A stretch of 64,000 nt of DNA from Osedax fenrisi (lineage: Eukaryota; Annelida; Polychaeta; Sabellida; Siboglinidae): contig OZ025242.1 of assembly GCA_964019155.1 (NCBI GenBank), positions 24,714,546 through 24,778,545 of the forward strand, given 5' to 3'. The notes below the pieces were generated by a model. That model did no database searches and was not told the DNA's origin. It was given only the letters and a program-made list of their open reading frames with translations. The position numbers and the translations under genes were made by a program. Below, one piece after another: positions 1 through 11,934 of this stretch (position 1 is its first letter; every line of letters begins with the position of its first letter).

Positions 1-179
1 GAGTGTACTCGAGGGATCAATTTGTATCCACTATTCGTATTCACAGTTCAACGAATAGACATTATTATTTTCCATTATTAATTCGCTTAAGTCTCTAATC
101 TAGATCGAATAACGTAGATACGGTACGTAGAAATATTGACGTCCCGCCCTATTCCGATGACACTGCAACAACAGCTAAC

Positions 180-304
180 CGGTAATACGACTGCGTACCA
201 TGGACTGCTCGAGCTGAGCATCGTAGCCGGGACCTCCGCCCGACCTCAGTTCGGAGTGCATCTCACCTACATTAGCCGACGAGTTGTAGTGCATGTTGAA
301 CGAC
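180..304 (-). CDS. E58: LRP-like protein, propeller P8, last exon in window
   Basis: 125 nt reading SFNMHYNSSANVGEMHSELR and QLEQSMVRSRI. Acceptor ACGCAG. Read as internal with donor ACCG|GTTAGC, because the propeller is unfinished and no membrane segment has appeared. If unspliced here, a TAG at 175-177 would end the protein, so a terminal exon is the alternative. Confidence 0.75.
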
Positions 305-1038
305 CTGCGTACGGTAAAAGCGTGTATAACAGTGGTGTGTATAGTGGGGTGTGGTACTACACATGAGTGTAGGCAGTGTTCGGTTACTATTTAATTTTAA
401 ATTGAAAGCGATGAAATGAATACGTCCGAATATGTGTAAATAAATGAATTAATAAGTTAATAAATTAAATTTTATATAAAGTGCAAGTGCTAGTACTATT
501 TGTTATATATTGATATGACGCCCCTGCCGTAATAATAATGGACTCGCCCATTATTATTTACGTCACGCATGGCTGCTTTTACAGGTCTAAATTGTGTATA
601 TATATAGGCAACGTTTTGAACACTATGGCTGTTAAATAAATACTAAAGCATTGACGCTCTCTCATTTGATATACTATACTTAACACTATTTATATACTAT
701 ATAGAGAGCTAGTGCGAGTGTATGTATAGATTATATGTAATAGTTGCCCAACGCTGCGAATAAGGCTATATATATATACCCGATCAGGGATGCATGATCA
801 AGGAGTAACAACAATAGTTTGGGCGACACAAATTGTAAAAAGTGTTATTATGAAGCTCTTTAGAACCAATAACAAACAGAATATTTATATTCATATTTTT
901 TTATTATAAACTAAAAGAAAATTGTTAATAAATAATAATACTTATTATTATCATTAGATTATCTAAAATAAGGCATGTATAATTAATATGCATATGCTTA
1001 TACGGTAAAGCATGCACATACATGCGTAGGCAAAAAAT
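305..1038. other. Intron E57-E58, unique part
   Basis: AT-rich, no exon or clear repeat seen outside the SINE pair that follows. Confidence 0.6.
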
Positions 1039-1310
1039 GCCTGCGTGGCTCAGTTGGCTAAGCGTTAGACACACAAGCAGTAGTACGTGTGTTCGAGCAT
1101 CGTCCGGTCCATTAAAATAGGTCTTAAAATAATATTTAGAAGTGATCTTATATAATTGTGTATAAATAAATAATCGGCTCTCATTAAAACCATGGATGCC
1201 TTAACATGAGAGCGATTTCGAAAGGACATTAGAGCCATATATGGTTATAAGTGAAAACTTCACTCAAATTCGTGGATGGGATGAAATAACTCCACCAAAA
1301 TAAATAACAA
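1039..1310 (+). mobile_element. tRNA-derived SINE, copy 1
   Basis: tRNA-like head with box A (GTGGCTCAGTTGG) and box B (GTTCGAGCAT), a body shared with the other copies, and an AATAACA-type tail. Forms an inverted pair with copy 2 about 220 bp away. Confidence 0.88.
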
Positions 1311-1532
1311 TATATATATATATATATATAATATCGATATTTATATTCAAATATACGATATGTTTCTAACTTTCCCCTATTTATATATTTATGCACCGCG
1401 TAATTATTGAAAACATGCATTGAACGATACCACGCGTAGGGACTCTGTATACATATCACACGTATACGCCTCCTATACGTAGAGGTGTGTCTCGAAGCCA
1501 CGCCCCCTCTGAGTGAATACACTCCCGTATGT

Positions 1533-1832
1533 ATTGTTATTGTTATTGTTAATTTTATTTGGTGGAGTCCTTTCATCCCATCCAGGAACTTAGATGAAGT
1601 TTTCACTTATAACCATATATGGCTCTAATGTCCTTTCGAAGCCGCTCTCATGTTAAGGCATCTATGGTTTTAACGAGAGCCGATAATTTATTTATACACA
1701 ATTATATAAGATCACTTCTAAATAATATTTTAAGAACCATTTTATGAAATTAATTAATGGTCCGGACGAGGCTCGAACCCGTGTCCTGCTGCTTGTGTGT
1801 CTGACGCCTTAGCCACTGAGCCACACAGGCAG
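1533..1832 (-). mobile_element. tRNA-derived SINE, copy 2 (inverted)
   Basis: Nearly full-length copy in the opposite direction; the head ends at CAGGCAG, 15 bp before the donor of E57. It is closely similar to the copy at 59850-60147 over its whole length. Confidence 0.9.
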
Positions 1833-1847
1833 TATACAAACACAAAC

Positions 1848-1972
1848 CTTATCATGTGGTTAGTGGAACTCGAATAGTAGATTCTCTTGTTGACGAAGTC
1901 GTAGGTGGCAGCAGAGGTCAGGTTACTTCCCCGTCGGACCAGGGCGACTAGCGTTCCATTGGTCAGATCGTA
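1848..1972 (-). CDS. E57: LRP-like protein, propeller P8
   Basis: 125 nt reading YDLTNGTLVALVRRGSNLTS and KRIYYSSSTNHMIR. Acceptor CGTCAG, donor TAAG|GTTTGT. A SINE begins 15 bp beyond the donor. Confidence 0.86.
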
Positions 1973-2389
1973 CTGACGATGATTGGCGTATAGTTAGGGT
2001 TAGGTATTCGTGAAATATGGTGATAATGATTATCGTTTATTATATTAAAGATTATTAGTGTATTTATTACTATTTTTGAATATATAAATTGAATATTTAT
2101 ATATATATATATATATATATGTGTATATGATGATGATGATGATAATATAAGTTTTATTAAGCACTAAAATAGGGTCATGTAGACCACTTCCCTCGTGTGG
2201 GAAGAAAATAATAATAGGATAATAATTTAATAATAATATACATTGAATATAACACACACAAATAAGTGATATAGGAGAGTGTTATATACCACAACTTCAT
2301 TGACTACACACAACTACATATGTATGTGTATTATACATATATACATATTATATGTATAGTATAGTATTATATACATATATCTATAATAG

Positions 2390-2438
<49 letters not shown>

Positions 2439-3529
2439 TATTTGTCTGTATAGTATATAGTATATACACTTTATACATATATCTATTTATATATGAATAT
2501 TCAAACTTGTCTGTATTTTTATGAATGGAAATGTCCTTTATTGTAATGATTGCATAAGTCTATGAATGCATGTGTCACTTGCTTATCTATTATGCAAATG
2601 TTACAATAATAGTGTGTATATATGTATATTATTTATAATCCTTTGCACTGGTGGTATTCTATTAATAGACATAGGATGATTATTATGGCCACTCTTATTA
2701 TCAAGGTCAGCTACCTATCTCAGCCATGGTTACTTTTTGTATTCCCAACTATATGCTATTCAGTGGTATAATTATATTTCAATTATTTCAATTTTTGAAT
2801 CAGAGATATCAGAGATATTGATTTATTTGTGAAATAAAATTCATTCATATTTTTAATTACGTATTTCTATATAAATATGCTATTAAAACATATACATTAT
2901 GTATTAATTTGGTATGAATTGAACGATTTATTTTTATATTATTTATGCGGACATTCCAAATAACATAATGTAAATTAAATTATATTATGACTTTGATATA
3001 ATCATATTGAAATCATTGATTTAAGACGTATTTTTACATTGATTTTTGTATCAAATTAAAATGTGTACTACTGGACCATGCTGCAATACGATAAAATCAC
3101 TCGAGGGGAAAATAAAAGTTTCATAAAATATGCGTTAGCAGATAGTTAATATTGGGGGAGTCGCTTGTCCGGATTATGTATATTGACAATTTATTGGAGC
3201 AATTGCTTTTAGTTAACTTAACTTAACCAACTTTAATTGATTGTTAATATATGGAGTATTATTCTATATTAAATTGTTATGTATATAGTATATACTATAT
3301 ACTATATACTATATAATTTAACTTATCATCTTAAGCTGCTTTCACTCAAATTTTAATAATGATACAAATAATTTATAATTTTTAACTTTAATAATTAAAC
3401 ATTATCTCATCAAATACTGATAAAATACTGAAATAAAATAAATATATTTACATATATATATATATATATGAGTTGTAATTATACTGATAATATTAATATA
3501 AATAATAAAAATATGTTTATATTACAAAC
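1973..3529. other. Intron E56-E57
   Basis: AT-rich with TA runs (2095-2122, 2392-2432) and ATACTATAT repeats near 3290. No further exon fits; phases already match. Confidence 0.6.
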
Positions 3530-3591
3530 CTGATAAATTTGTCTCTTAATTTTATCAGTGATCAACAAGAAGTTATCATCAGTTGGGATCT
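3530..3591 (-). CDS. E56: LRP-like protein, first strand of propeller P8, 62-nt exon
   Basis: Reads IPTDDNFLLITDKIKRQIYQ. Acceptor ATAG, donor CAG|GTTTGT. Short, but it joins EGF7 and E57 in phase and fits a first blade. Both neighbouring introns are AT-rich with GT and TAG runs. Confidence 0.82.
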
Positions 3592-3611
3592 CTATAAAAG
3601 GTAAATGATAA

Positions 3612-3695
<84 letters not shown>

Positions 3696-4470
3696 AATTG
3701 ATTTATTCACAAAATTCAATTTTTCAAAATTGTTCGGATGCGATACATATATTATTATTGTTTTGGCGACATCCATAATTAAAATAATCTATAATAAATG
3801 CAGTAAAGTAAGGTGTGGGTGGATAGTAAGTTAGTAATTAAGTTAGTAAGTATGTACATTTGGTAAAGAAAGTTAGTTAAGTTCAAGTTTAAATGTCTGT
3901 GTAATTTTTGTTTCAAATGTAGTTGATAGTTTAACATTAGTAATGGAATTGGGAATGTGTGTGTGTATGTGTGTGTGTGTGTGTGTGTGTGTTTGTATGT
4001 GTGTGTGTATATCTATGTGAATAGTTTGAGGGTTTTTTTTTATCATTAATATTTCAATACATTTTATTATTTTAAAAATATATGATACAATAGGGTTAGG
4101 TTAAGCATATAGTATGATTTAATATAATATAGTTTAATATATATATATTAATAGAGTATATAATAGAGTGCATATATGCATTGTATTTGGGATGATTCAT
4201 ATTTATATATTATTAGAGATGTTCTGAGATATATATATATATATATATAGATATAGCTTACTGTTCCACCTAACACCTTATCCCTACATCTAACATTAAT
4301 TAATTAAAAATTAATTAGTTAGGTTTATGTAAAGTATTGCATAATGTATGGTAAGGTATTACATAATGTACAACATGTAAAAGTATAGCATGATATAGAT
4401 ACAAAGTGATAATTTAAATTAAAATAATAAATAATTGTCCATACTTTTAATATAATGACAGATTTGAATC

Positions 4471-4896
4471 ATCGATATAAAGAAAGTGGATAAGCAATTA
4501 ACGCACGCAATGTATGTAAAAGATTGATACGCGAATGGCACTTTTATCGATAAATTAACAAAATTGTATCAGTGATTTTGATTGGATATTAGTCATATTA
4601 TATATGTCAAATATTAAAACAGTAGGCTTTTCGTTGAAATAGATTAAAATGACTTCTATCTATATCAATGGATTTAGATTATAAATATCAATAACATAGT
4701 ACGATATCTTCAATTTAAATACACTTTAAATACACACAATTACGAGGAATGTTGATATGATGTATTTTAAATATATAATTTTAGTATAGATAGTACATTA
4801 AAATTGGTAGTAATTATCAATATATATATGTATAAATAAATATTATTATAAATAAAAAGTAGTGGGCCAGATAGTGAGTTTCGACTTTATATCGAT
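4471..4896. mobile_element. MITE family M1, copy A
   Basis: About 426 bp, closely similar to 25373-25836. The left inverted end ATCGATATAAAGAAAGTGGA is present; the right one is mostly deleted, leaving TATATCGAT. It ends about 30 bp from the donor of E55. Confidence 0.85.
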
Positions 4897-4925
4897 GGCA
4901 TAGTTGTGTTTACGTGGTGGCTTAC

Positions 4926-5072
4926 CTAGAGGAATGCACGTATAGTTATCGCGTGAGATCTTCATACCATCGGTACAGGCGCAGGGAGGCTTCTTAGCGA
5001 ATGCTACCGTCGTCAGACATAGCTGAGAACAACGGCGTACTTCATCCTTGTTGCACGGGTATATGGCTCCGT
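4926..5072 (-). CDS. E55: EGF-like module 7
   Basis: 147 nt, six cysteines (PCNKDEVRRCSQLC, PCACTDGM, YTC). Phase 1-1. Acceptor CACCAG ends a GGGTG-type tract; donor CTAG|GTAAGC. A MITE ends about 30 bp into the following intron. Confidence 0.92.
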
Positions 5073-5537
5073 CTGGTGTGGGTGTGAGAGAGGGGTGAGG
5101 GGAGAGGATGGTGGGGTGTGGGTGTGAGAGAGGGGCGGTGAGAGAAGGGTGATGGGGTGTGGGTGTGTGAGAGAGGGGGGTGCGAGTAGGGTGAGAGGGC
5201 GGGCATGATACTATTACTATTAGGAAATAGTAATATAATGATATAACATGGCGATATCCGTTTATCATTAAATGAATAACTTGAGGAAACAGAAATGTAA
5301 AAGATAATATTTATCAAATATGTAATGAAATAAACAGTAAGTAGAATGATAAAGTCCTGCATTATTTCAATGACAATTTATAATTTATATAAATATATGT
5401 TTTTTAAATATTATATGAGTATCTTTTAATATAATTGTTATCTCATCAATTAAAGTAAACGATATGATTGAAATACTCTATATCATAATTATATCAAAGA
5501 AACTAAAAATAGCCCACATGATAAGGTATGTAATAAC

Positions 5538-5694
5538 TTCTAGGTTGTTTCTGATTGTTGGCGTAGTAAGTGACTATTCCGTAGCCGGCATTCACTGATG
5601 ATCCGCTGTTAAATACTGGCTTACTCTTCTTAGGATCGTTGGTGATCACGTGCAGCGTACTATTGGAACCACTCGATGTGAATGCTATTAAATT
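5538..5694 (-). CDS. E54: LRP-like protein, last exon of propeller P7
   Basis: 157 nt reading NLIAFTSSGSNSTLHVITND and GIVTYYANNQKQPRS. Acceptor CTACAG adjoins a TAG-repeat run; donor AGAA|GTTATT is chosen by phase with EGF7. Confidence 0.86.
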
Positions 5695-5702
5695 CTGTAG
5701 TG

Positions 5703-5727
5703 GTATTAGTAGTAATAGTAGTAATAT

Positions 5728-5786
<59 letters not shown>

Positions 5787-5813
5787 ATAGTAATAGTAGT
5801 AGTTGTAGTAGTT
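5703..5813. repeat. TAG trinucleotide array in the E53-E54 intron
   Basis: Fills nearly all of the 130-bp intron between E53 and E54. It abuts the E54 acceptor. Confidence 0.93.
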
Positions 5814-5824
5814 ATATAGTATAC

Positions 5825-5948
5825 CTGGAATATGGTAATACCATTAGCTACACCTTGCGCAGCATCGATGACAATCTTAGTCGCTCCCGATACCCCAAAC
5901 AGTGGCAAGAATTGCGAATAAATAATATTGCTGTCCAACCAATATATC
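5825..5948 (-). CDS. E53: LRP-like protein, propeller P7
   Basis: 124 nt reading IYWLDSNIIYSQFLPLFGVS and NGITIFQ. YWLD variant. Acceptor TATCAG, donor CAG|GTATAC. A TAG-repeat run follows within 15 bp of the donor. Confidence 0.9.
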
Positions 5949-6015
5949 CTGATAAAAACGGGTGGGAGGGGTGTCAAAAAGGGGCGGAATCGAGATGGGG
6001 GGGGGGCGTATTTAC

Positions 6016-6153
6016 CTAAAGTGTCGGTCGTCTACGGAGAGGCTCGTAATAGGCGTCTCGGATTCGTAGTTGAAGCAAACTTTAGGACTGCCAATCATCG
6101 AACAGTAACAGATGAAGCTGTGCGTACCATTGTGTTCACTCCAGTACAGCTCA
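6016..6153 (-). CDS. E52: LRP-like protein, propeller P7
   Basis: 138 nt reading ELYWSEHNGTHSFICYCSMI and ITSLSVDDRHF. YWSE variant. Acceptor ATTAG, donor TTAG|GTAAAT. Confidence 0.9.
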
Positions 6154-6239
6154 CTAATAGCGGTGTGTGTGTAGGTGTGTGTGTGTGTGTGTGTAGGTGG
6201 TAGGTTGGCAATATCATCATGCGTATATAGGCGTTGCCG

Positions 6240-6655
6240 TTAAGCGTGAGATATTAAGATATATTTCGCGAAATTGCGAGATATTTCGATTACTAAAAGA
6301 TAGTGAGAAATTGTGATAAATTGTGAGATACCATGATAAATTATAAGATACCATGATAAATTGTGAGATATCATGATAAATGTGAGATACCATGATGAAT
6401 GTGAGATACCATGATAAATGTGAGATACCATGATAAATGTGAGATACCATGATAAATGTGAGATACCATGATAAATGTGAGATACCATGATAAATGTGAG
6501 ATACCATGATAAATGTGAGATACCATGATAAATTATAAGATACCATGATAAATTGTGAGATATCATGATAAATGTGAGATACCATGATGAATGTGAGATA
6601 CCATGATAAATGTGAGATACCATGATAAATGTGAGATACCATGTACATCGTGAGA
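6240..6655. repeat. 19-bp minisatellite with higher-order period
   Basis: About 20 copies of GATACCATGATAAATGTGA and variants. The variant order (ATTATAA, ATTGTGA, TATCATG, GATGAATG) recurs about 190 bp apart, so a block of ten units was duplicated. It lies in the E51-E52 intron, near the E51 donor. Confidence 0.92.
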
Positions 6656-6720
6656 AATTGTTAGACACAGCGAGATACAGTGATAGTCTACGAACGAGTA
6701 CTTTAGAGGTTAAAACGAAC

Positions 6721-6871
6721 GTGCGTGGCATGAATATAGCGAGAGATGAGGGGTTGTTGAGCTGTCGGTGCAGTTGTTTCAAGTGGAAGCCGTCGGGTGA
6801 GGCCACCCACAGTGATTGAGATGTCGCGTCCGTCCAGTAGACGTTATCGTTGATCCAATCCACGGCTATGC
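6721..6871 (-). CDS. E51: LRP-like protein, propeller P7, true YWTD blade
   Basis: 151 nt reading IAVDWINDNVYWTDATSQSL and NNPSSLAIFMPR. Acceptor ATACAG, donor GCAC|GTTCGT. The frame runs on into the intron, but only this donor gives the TELYWSE join to E52. Twin of E18. Confidence 0.92.
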
Positions 6872-7137
6872 CTGTATGATGAATGAATGAATTTACCGAA
6901 TATTGGCTATAATAATAGGAAGGATACCCAGAAGCAGTGTTTAGCTTATACTAAGGTAAATAAAAGAGAACGAAGTAGGATACGCTTGTACGCTTGTGTA
7001 TATATCGTTGTCGTATAGACGATGATTGTCGTAGTAAGGTTTAAAACAACGGCTACGTTTTCATCGGTGTTAATCAGCCGCGTTGATGGTGATGAAGATA
7101 ATGATGATAATGATGATGATGATGATGTTGATGATGA

Positions 7138-7841
7138 TTGATTGATTGATTAAATGATTGTTTATTTAAACACGGTAAAAATATAAAACGAATTACATTA
7201 CTCAACAGTGTGTGATAAAAATGAATCAGATAAAAATAAATAAATATAACATGTTGATTTAAATAATTTAGATAAATAAATATAAAACAATATTAATATT
7301 AATGAAGTAAAAACAATTTTACTTTACGTCGGAAAATATTGTAATTAATTTCACAACGTAATTTTGTCGGAAGTTTATTCCAGTTGGTAGGTGCTGAATC
7401 ACAGAAAGATCTACCCATAATGGTCTCATAATTATATTTAGGTAAATTTAGTTTTACAGACTTGGCAGATCTAAGGGATGAGAGTGGTCGATAATAGGAC
7501 ATCCTTTCAGATAATATATTAGATGTATTTGAATAGATAAGATTATGAACTAATGAAACAGATTTAAGGAAGGCTCTGTCTTTTAAGGAAAGTATTTGTA
7601 ATTTATGCTGGAGGGAGCTAATTGATATATGGTTATTGAATTTAATATTATGAATAGTACGGATAGATGATCTAATAATTTTATCAATTTTATTAGTCCT
7701 ACATTTGGGTAATCTATTATAAAGTGAATTAACATAATCTAGGCGTGAAAAAACAAGAGAATGAATTAATATTTCACAAGTTTTATGTGTGATTAATTTT
7801 CTAATTGATTTTATTTTATATAGTGATAAATTAGCATGTTG
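7138..7841 (-). mobile_element. LINE 3' part (RT C-terminal region), minus strand
   Basis: Open from about 7841 down to the stop at 7299, reading IHSLVFSRLDYVNSLYNRLP and then SFCDSAPTNWNKLPTKLR. These match the C-terminal RT region of CR1/jockey-type non-LTR elements (SRLDY, PxxWNxLP). The 5' part is missing. An AT-rich 3' end with TGAT repeats follows. The frame is intact over about 180 codons. Confidence 0.85.
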
Positions 7842-8000
7842 ATGATGATGATGACGATGATGATAATGATGATGATGATGACGATGATGATGACGATGAC
7901 GATGACGATGATGATGATGATGACGATGACGATGATGATGATGATGATGACGATGACGATGACGATGACGATGATGATAATGATGACGATGACGATGATT
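7842..8000. repeat. GATGAC/GATGAT array
   Basis: Directly beside the LINE fragment; a second GATGAT run at 7084-7137 lies on its other side. Confidence 0.9.
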
Positions 8001-8214
8001 TTATTTAAACACTAATTCAATATGAGATATGAATTGAAATTCAATATTGAATATGAGAACTTACGATATTTAAGATCAAAACATGATGGGTTGTTTATGT
8101 TACGAGCTATATTATATGTTTCTCAGGGCTCCTCGTGGTTATGTATTACATATACACGCACGATATGACTTGCCAAATGGAATATTTGTATATTACGCAC
8201 ATATATATCGAATT

Positions 8215-8425
8215 ATAATAAATAAATATAATGATTATAATTAATAAATATAATAATATTAATAAATAAATATAATAATTATAATAAATAAATATAATAA
8301 TTATATTAAATAAATATAATAATATTAATAAATAAATATAATAATTATAATAAATAAATATAATAATTATAATAAATAAATATAATAATTTTAATAAATA
8401 AATATAATAATTATAATTAATATTT
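8215..8425. repeat. ~21-bp AT minisatellite
   Basis: About ten copies of AATAAATATAATAATTATAAT near the donor of E50. Confidence 0.88.
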
Positions 8426-8541
8426 ATATATTATTTCGCAAAAGTATTCGGCCGCCAACAAAATGGCGGTATCGCTATTCAATGACCGAAGAGTAACGAT
8501 AGTAGCGCCACCTTCTGGTGTGTGCAATGGTAGTGTTATAC

Positions 8542-8605
8542 CTGTTAGTGTTCCGGTGTTACGTGTATAGGTTCGCTTGGAGGTTTGATACCCGATCGAA
8601 ATTAT
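8542..8605 (-). CDS. E50: LRP-like protein, propeller P7, 64-nt exon
   Basis: Reads SIGYQTSKRTYTRNTGTLT. Acceptor ATAAAG is weak, donor ACAG|GTATAA. It links VIYYTTQ of E49 to GIAVDW of E51 with both phases right. Confidence 0.82.
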
Positions 8606-8907
8606 CTTTATAGAGTTTTCGGCGTGCTGTTTGAAAACTGATTCTACCTACTCAAATCAAAGATGTTGAAATTACGATTAGAATTTAATTCAAGTGATAA
8701 TGTATTAATCATATATATATATATATATATATTGAATATGGTTTATTGAGTAGAAATAAAATATAATGCAGTATATACAATTTCTGCTCAAAGGAGATAT
8801 ACATATATATCAAACGAGATGTAATATATATACATGTAATATTAATAGTATTAAATATTACCGGTATCTATAATCATTATTAATGGTGATAAATGAAGAT
8901 AAATAAC

Positions 8908-8977
8908 CTGAGTAGTGTAATAAATGACGCCTCTTCTAAAACTATAATCCAGATGTCTGTAGCTGGCATTCACGTCC
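8908..8977 (-). CDS. E49: LRP-like protein, propeller P7, 70-nt exon
   Basis: Reads DVNASYRHLDYSFRRGVIYY and TTQ. Acceptor TTGTAG, donor CAG|GTTATT. Length and phases equal E10 of P2. Confidence 0.86.
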
Positions 8978-9203
8978 CTACAAATATCACGACGGGTTCG
9001 TGTTAACGAGTTAACGTATGAAATAGTACGAAATGCTATTAATTATCAATGATATTATTTATTTGATGCCCTTTAGAAGAAAACATTATATAAATATCAT
9101 TGTAAATTAACAGAAAAAAAAATTAAAATTCTTCTATTAAATATTATTATTATTATTATTATTATCAATGATATTACTTATCAACGAATGAAACGCTACT
9201 CAC

Positions 9204-9345
9204 GTATTATCATTTAATGCCAAGATGTCGTGACATTTACTCGGTATGTCGGTTGCCTTGTGATACATTTCTCTTACGGACGGTGTTGAACATAATCCGG
9301 ATTGAGACGCGTAAATGAAGTGAGGTTTTCTTGAATTCGATAGCT
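9204..9345 (-). CDS. E48: LRP-like protein, first blade of propeller P7
   Basis: 142 nt reading KPHFIYASQSGLCSTPSVRE and DILALND. Acceptor TCGCAG (an alternative AG two bases later breaks phase). Donor ATAC|GTGAGT, one of the few classical donors here. Confidence 0.87.
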
Positions 9346-9978
9346 CTGCGAATGGAACACGATTCAGGTACGAAAGGTGAGTTATTTTAAATGTAACGTA
9401 CTTTAAAAGAAACTTAATATAAAAGTAATTTTATGAATGTAACATATAAGAAACTATTTACTCTAAATTTTTATATAATAATAATTTCTATATTTTATAA
9501 ATGCATAATTTATATGTCAACATATTTGATAACAATTATGATTATAACAAGGTTGCGCTTATAATCAGAAACATTTGATAACCGTAAATGTAATTTAAAT
9601 TGATTTTACGAAATATATTAGAGGACAATTTAAGATAATATATTATTATAAAATATATTGATAAATATAGTTATATACCTTTTATATGAACATTTTAGAA
9701 TTCAAATATATCTAATATAACAACATATAATGACACATAATAAAGTGATATGTTAAATAACATGAGATGTAAAATACTATAAGAATTATTACAATAAATG
9801 TAAGTCATTAATTGAGGTAAATATTTTAGAATGAATCTAAATAAAAAAATAAATCGTGAGAAAATTATATTTCTGCGCGCTAATTTTATATATAATTTGA
9901 TGACGAAAAATGTATTATCAAATATTAGCGACATATTAGACAAACACCACCTCCTCCATCAGTACTGAGAGTACGAAC

Positions 9979-10119
9979 CAACGCAATCTCCTTTTACGGT
10001 GAGTTCGTAGCCGTCCTCGCAGTAGCACATGGCCTTGTAGACGTGTTTATTGGGGCTCTTCTTATCGGTGGTTACCTTCGCTATGCAAACGTGTTTACAG
10101 GTGTCGGCTTTACAGGGAG
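9979..10119 (-). CDS. E47: EGF-like module 6
   Basis: 141 nt, six cysteines (PCKADTCKHVC, MCYCEDGYEL, DCV). Phase 1-1. Acceptor CCCACAG sits at the end of a minisatellite; donor GTTG|GTTCGT. Confidence 0.91.
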
Positions 10120-10717
10120 CTGTGGGGTGGGGGTCAGGGGTCATGAGGTATTGTATGATAGGGAGGGGCAGTGGTAGGGGGTCATGAAGTATTGTATGGT
10201 AGGGAGAGTTAGGGGTAAGGGGTCATGAAGTATTGTATAGTAGGTAGAGGCAGGGGTGGGGGTCATGGAGTATTATATGGTAGGGAGAGGCAGGGTTGGG
10301 GGTCATGAAGTATTGTATGGTAGGGAGATGCGGGGTTGGGGGTCATGAAGTATTGTATGGTAGGGAGATGCGGGGTTGGGGGTCATGAAGTATTGTATGG
10401 TAGGGAGAGGCAGGGGTCGGGGGTCATGAGGTATTGTATGGTAGGGAGAGGCAGGGGTCGGGGGTCATGAAGTATTATATGGTAGGGAGAAGCAGGGGTG
10501 GGGGGTCATGAAGTATTATATGGTAGGGAGAAGCAGGGGTCGGGGGTCATGAAGTATTGTATGGTAGGGAGAGGCAGGGGTCGGGGGTCATGAGGTATTG
10601 TATGGTAGGGAGAGGCAGGGGTGGGGGGGGGGGTAATGAAGTATTGTATGGTAGAGAGAGGCGGGGTCGGGGGTCATGAAGGATCGTATAGTAGGGACAG
10701 GCAGGGGGGATACCAAC
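10120..10717. repeat. Intron made entirely of a ~47-bp minisatellite
   Basis: About 13 copies of a unit with GGGGTCATGAAGTATTGTAT and GGTAGGGAGAGGCAGGGG. It spans the 598-bp E46-E47 intron from donor to acceptor; acceptor-side bases resemble the unit. Confidence 0.93.
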
Positions 10718-10880
10718 AGTCGACGTACAGCGGTTGCTTGGAGGCGGCCATAACTTTAATGGAGACGGGAGCACCTCCTCCTCCTCCGTTAGCACTGGTC
10801 CAGTTGGTACGGGTGAAGTCGGTACGTTGCATGTCATTGGACGTGTATATCGAGGACGCGTCGCAAGCGAATAATAGCTC
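10718..10880 (-). CDS. E46: LRP-like protein, last exon of propeller P6 (163 nt)
   Basis: Reads ELLFACDASSIYTSNDMQRT and SIKVMAASKQPLYVD, with a five-glycine run. Acceptor AACACAG, donor GACT|GTTGGT, directly followed by the minisatellite that fills the next intron. Same length and phases as E14 and E21. Confidence 0.88.
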
Positions 10881-11471
10881 CTGTGTTAGGTAGTGGGTTA
10901 CGTTTAAGTTAAGCCTGAATAGAGTGCACATCTATGTGGAGCGAATGCCGCTATTTAGATCACGCCGCTATATATAAGTAAAGTTTCGTACGTAAGTAAA
11001 CTTTCATTCTCCATAGCCATGTAAACGCTATCGTAGTTAATGTATATGCATATAAGTATATATATATATATATAGGTGTGTATACATTTTTTTACTATAT
11101 ATATATATATATATATGGTAGTATGCGCTGACACACTCGCTCGTAATGGTATAGAATGAACGCAGGCCTGAACAGCATCTTAATAGAACTAGACTAGAGA
11201 TCAAGATACGAAGAGTCATACTTATAAAGACTCTGTGAGCACACGCGAGATATCACAACGCACAGACCACTTGATGATAGGACGTAGTAGGTATCGACAT
11301 GATGTGTTTATGGGAGCAGTAATGATTTCGGGGGGGAGGGGGGTGGGATGATGTTACTTGTTTATAAATTCTATATATTATAATATTACTCCCCCCGCGT
11401 GGCAACAAAGAATCGCTGCTTCACTCGTAGTCGTAGCGTACGACGTATACCGACTCCGTGCCCTGCCCCCC

Positions 11472-11840
11472 AATACTAACTTGATACACGGCTATGTTCA
11501 GTGTACCAGTTGGTCCAACTAGCTGCCGTAGCCCGCCCCCGCCCGTTGCCCCTACTAACTTGATACACGGCTATGTTCAGCGTACCCCCTGGCTGCCATA
11601 GCCCCGCACCGCCCCCCCCCTCCACCCCCTGCCTGACTACTAACTTGATACACAGCTATGTTCAGTGTACCCCCCCGCCCCCAACCCCCCAATACTAACT
11701 TGATACACAGCTATGTTCAGTGTACCCCCCCGTCCCCAACCCCCCAATACTAACTTGATACACGGCTATGTTCAGTGTACCCCCCCCGCCCCCACCCCTG
11801 CCTGACTACTAACTTGATACACGGCTATGTTCAGTGTACC
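11472..11840. repeat. Minisatellite made of the E45 end and its donor
   Basis: Six copies of CTAACTTGATACACGGCTAT plus GTTCAGTGTACC (plus strand) at about 11476, 11554, 11641, 11694, 11750 and 11811. The last is the real exon end; the others are intronic and keep the donor GT. Spacing is about 55-85 bp with C-rich filler. Confidence 0.93.
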
Positions 11841-11934
11841 GGTGCTGTGACCACCGGCTAACGTGTAGGACGCCGTACTGTCGGTGGCTATGCTGTAGCT
11901 GTTTATCGTGTTGCCTTCGGACATCCAGTATAAT
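11814..11934 (-). CDS. E45: LRP-like protein, propeller P6
   Basis: 121 nt reading LYWMSEGNTINSYSIATDST and LNIAVYQ. Acceptor GCGTAG, donor CAA|GTTAGT. The last 27 exon bases and the donor are repeated five more times in the intron (11472-11807). Confidence 0.88.

Noticed and set aside
175..177. TAG as the true stop of the protein
   Set aside because: The propeller would be left unfinished without any membrane segment, and a GTTAGC donor lies just before it. Not fully excluded.
6217..6660. SHIYHGISH repeat open frame continuing from E51
   Set aside because: 19-bp minisatellite; the donor at 6720 joins E52 in phase and excludes it.
7020..7085. Exon-like minus-strand text (RLINTDENVAVVLN)
   Set aside because: No acceptor AG precedes it, and E50 and E51 already join in phase.
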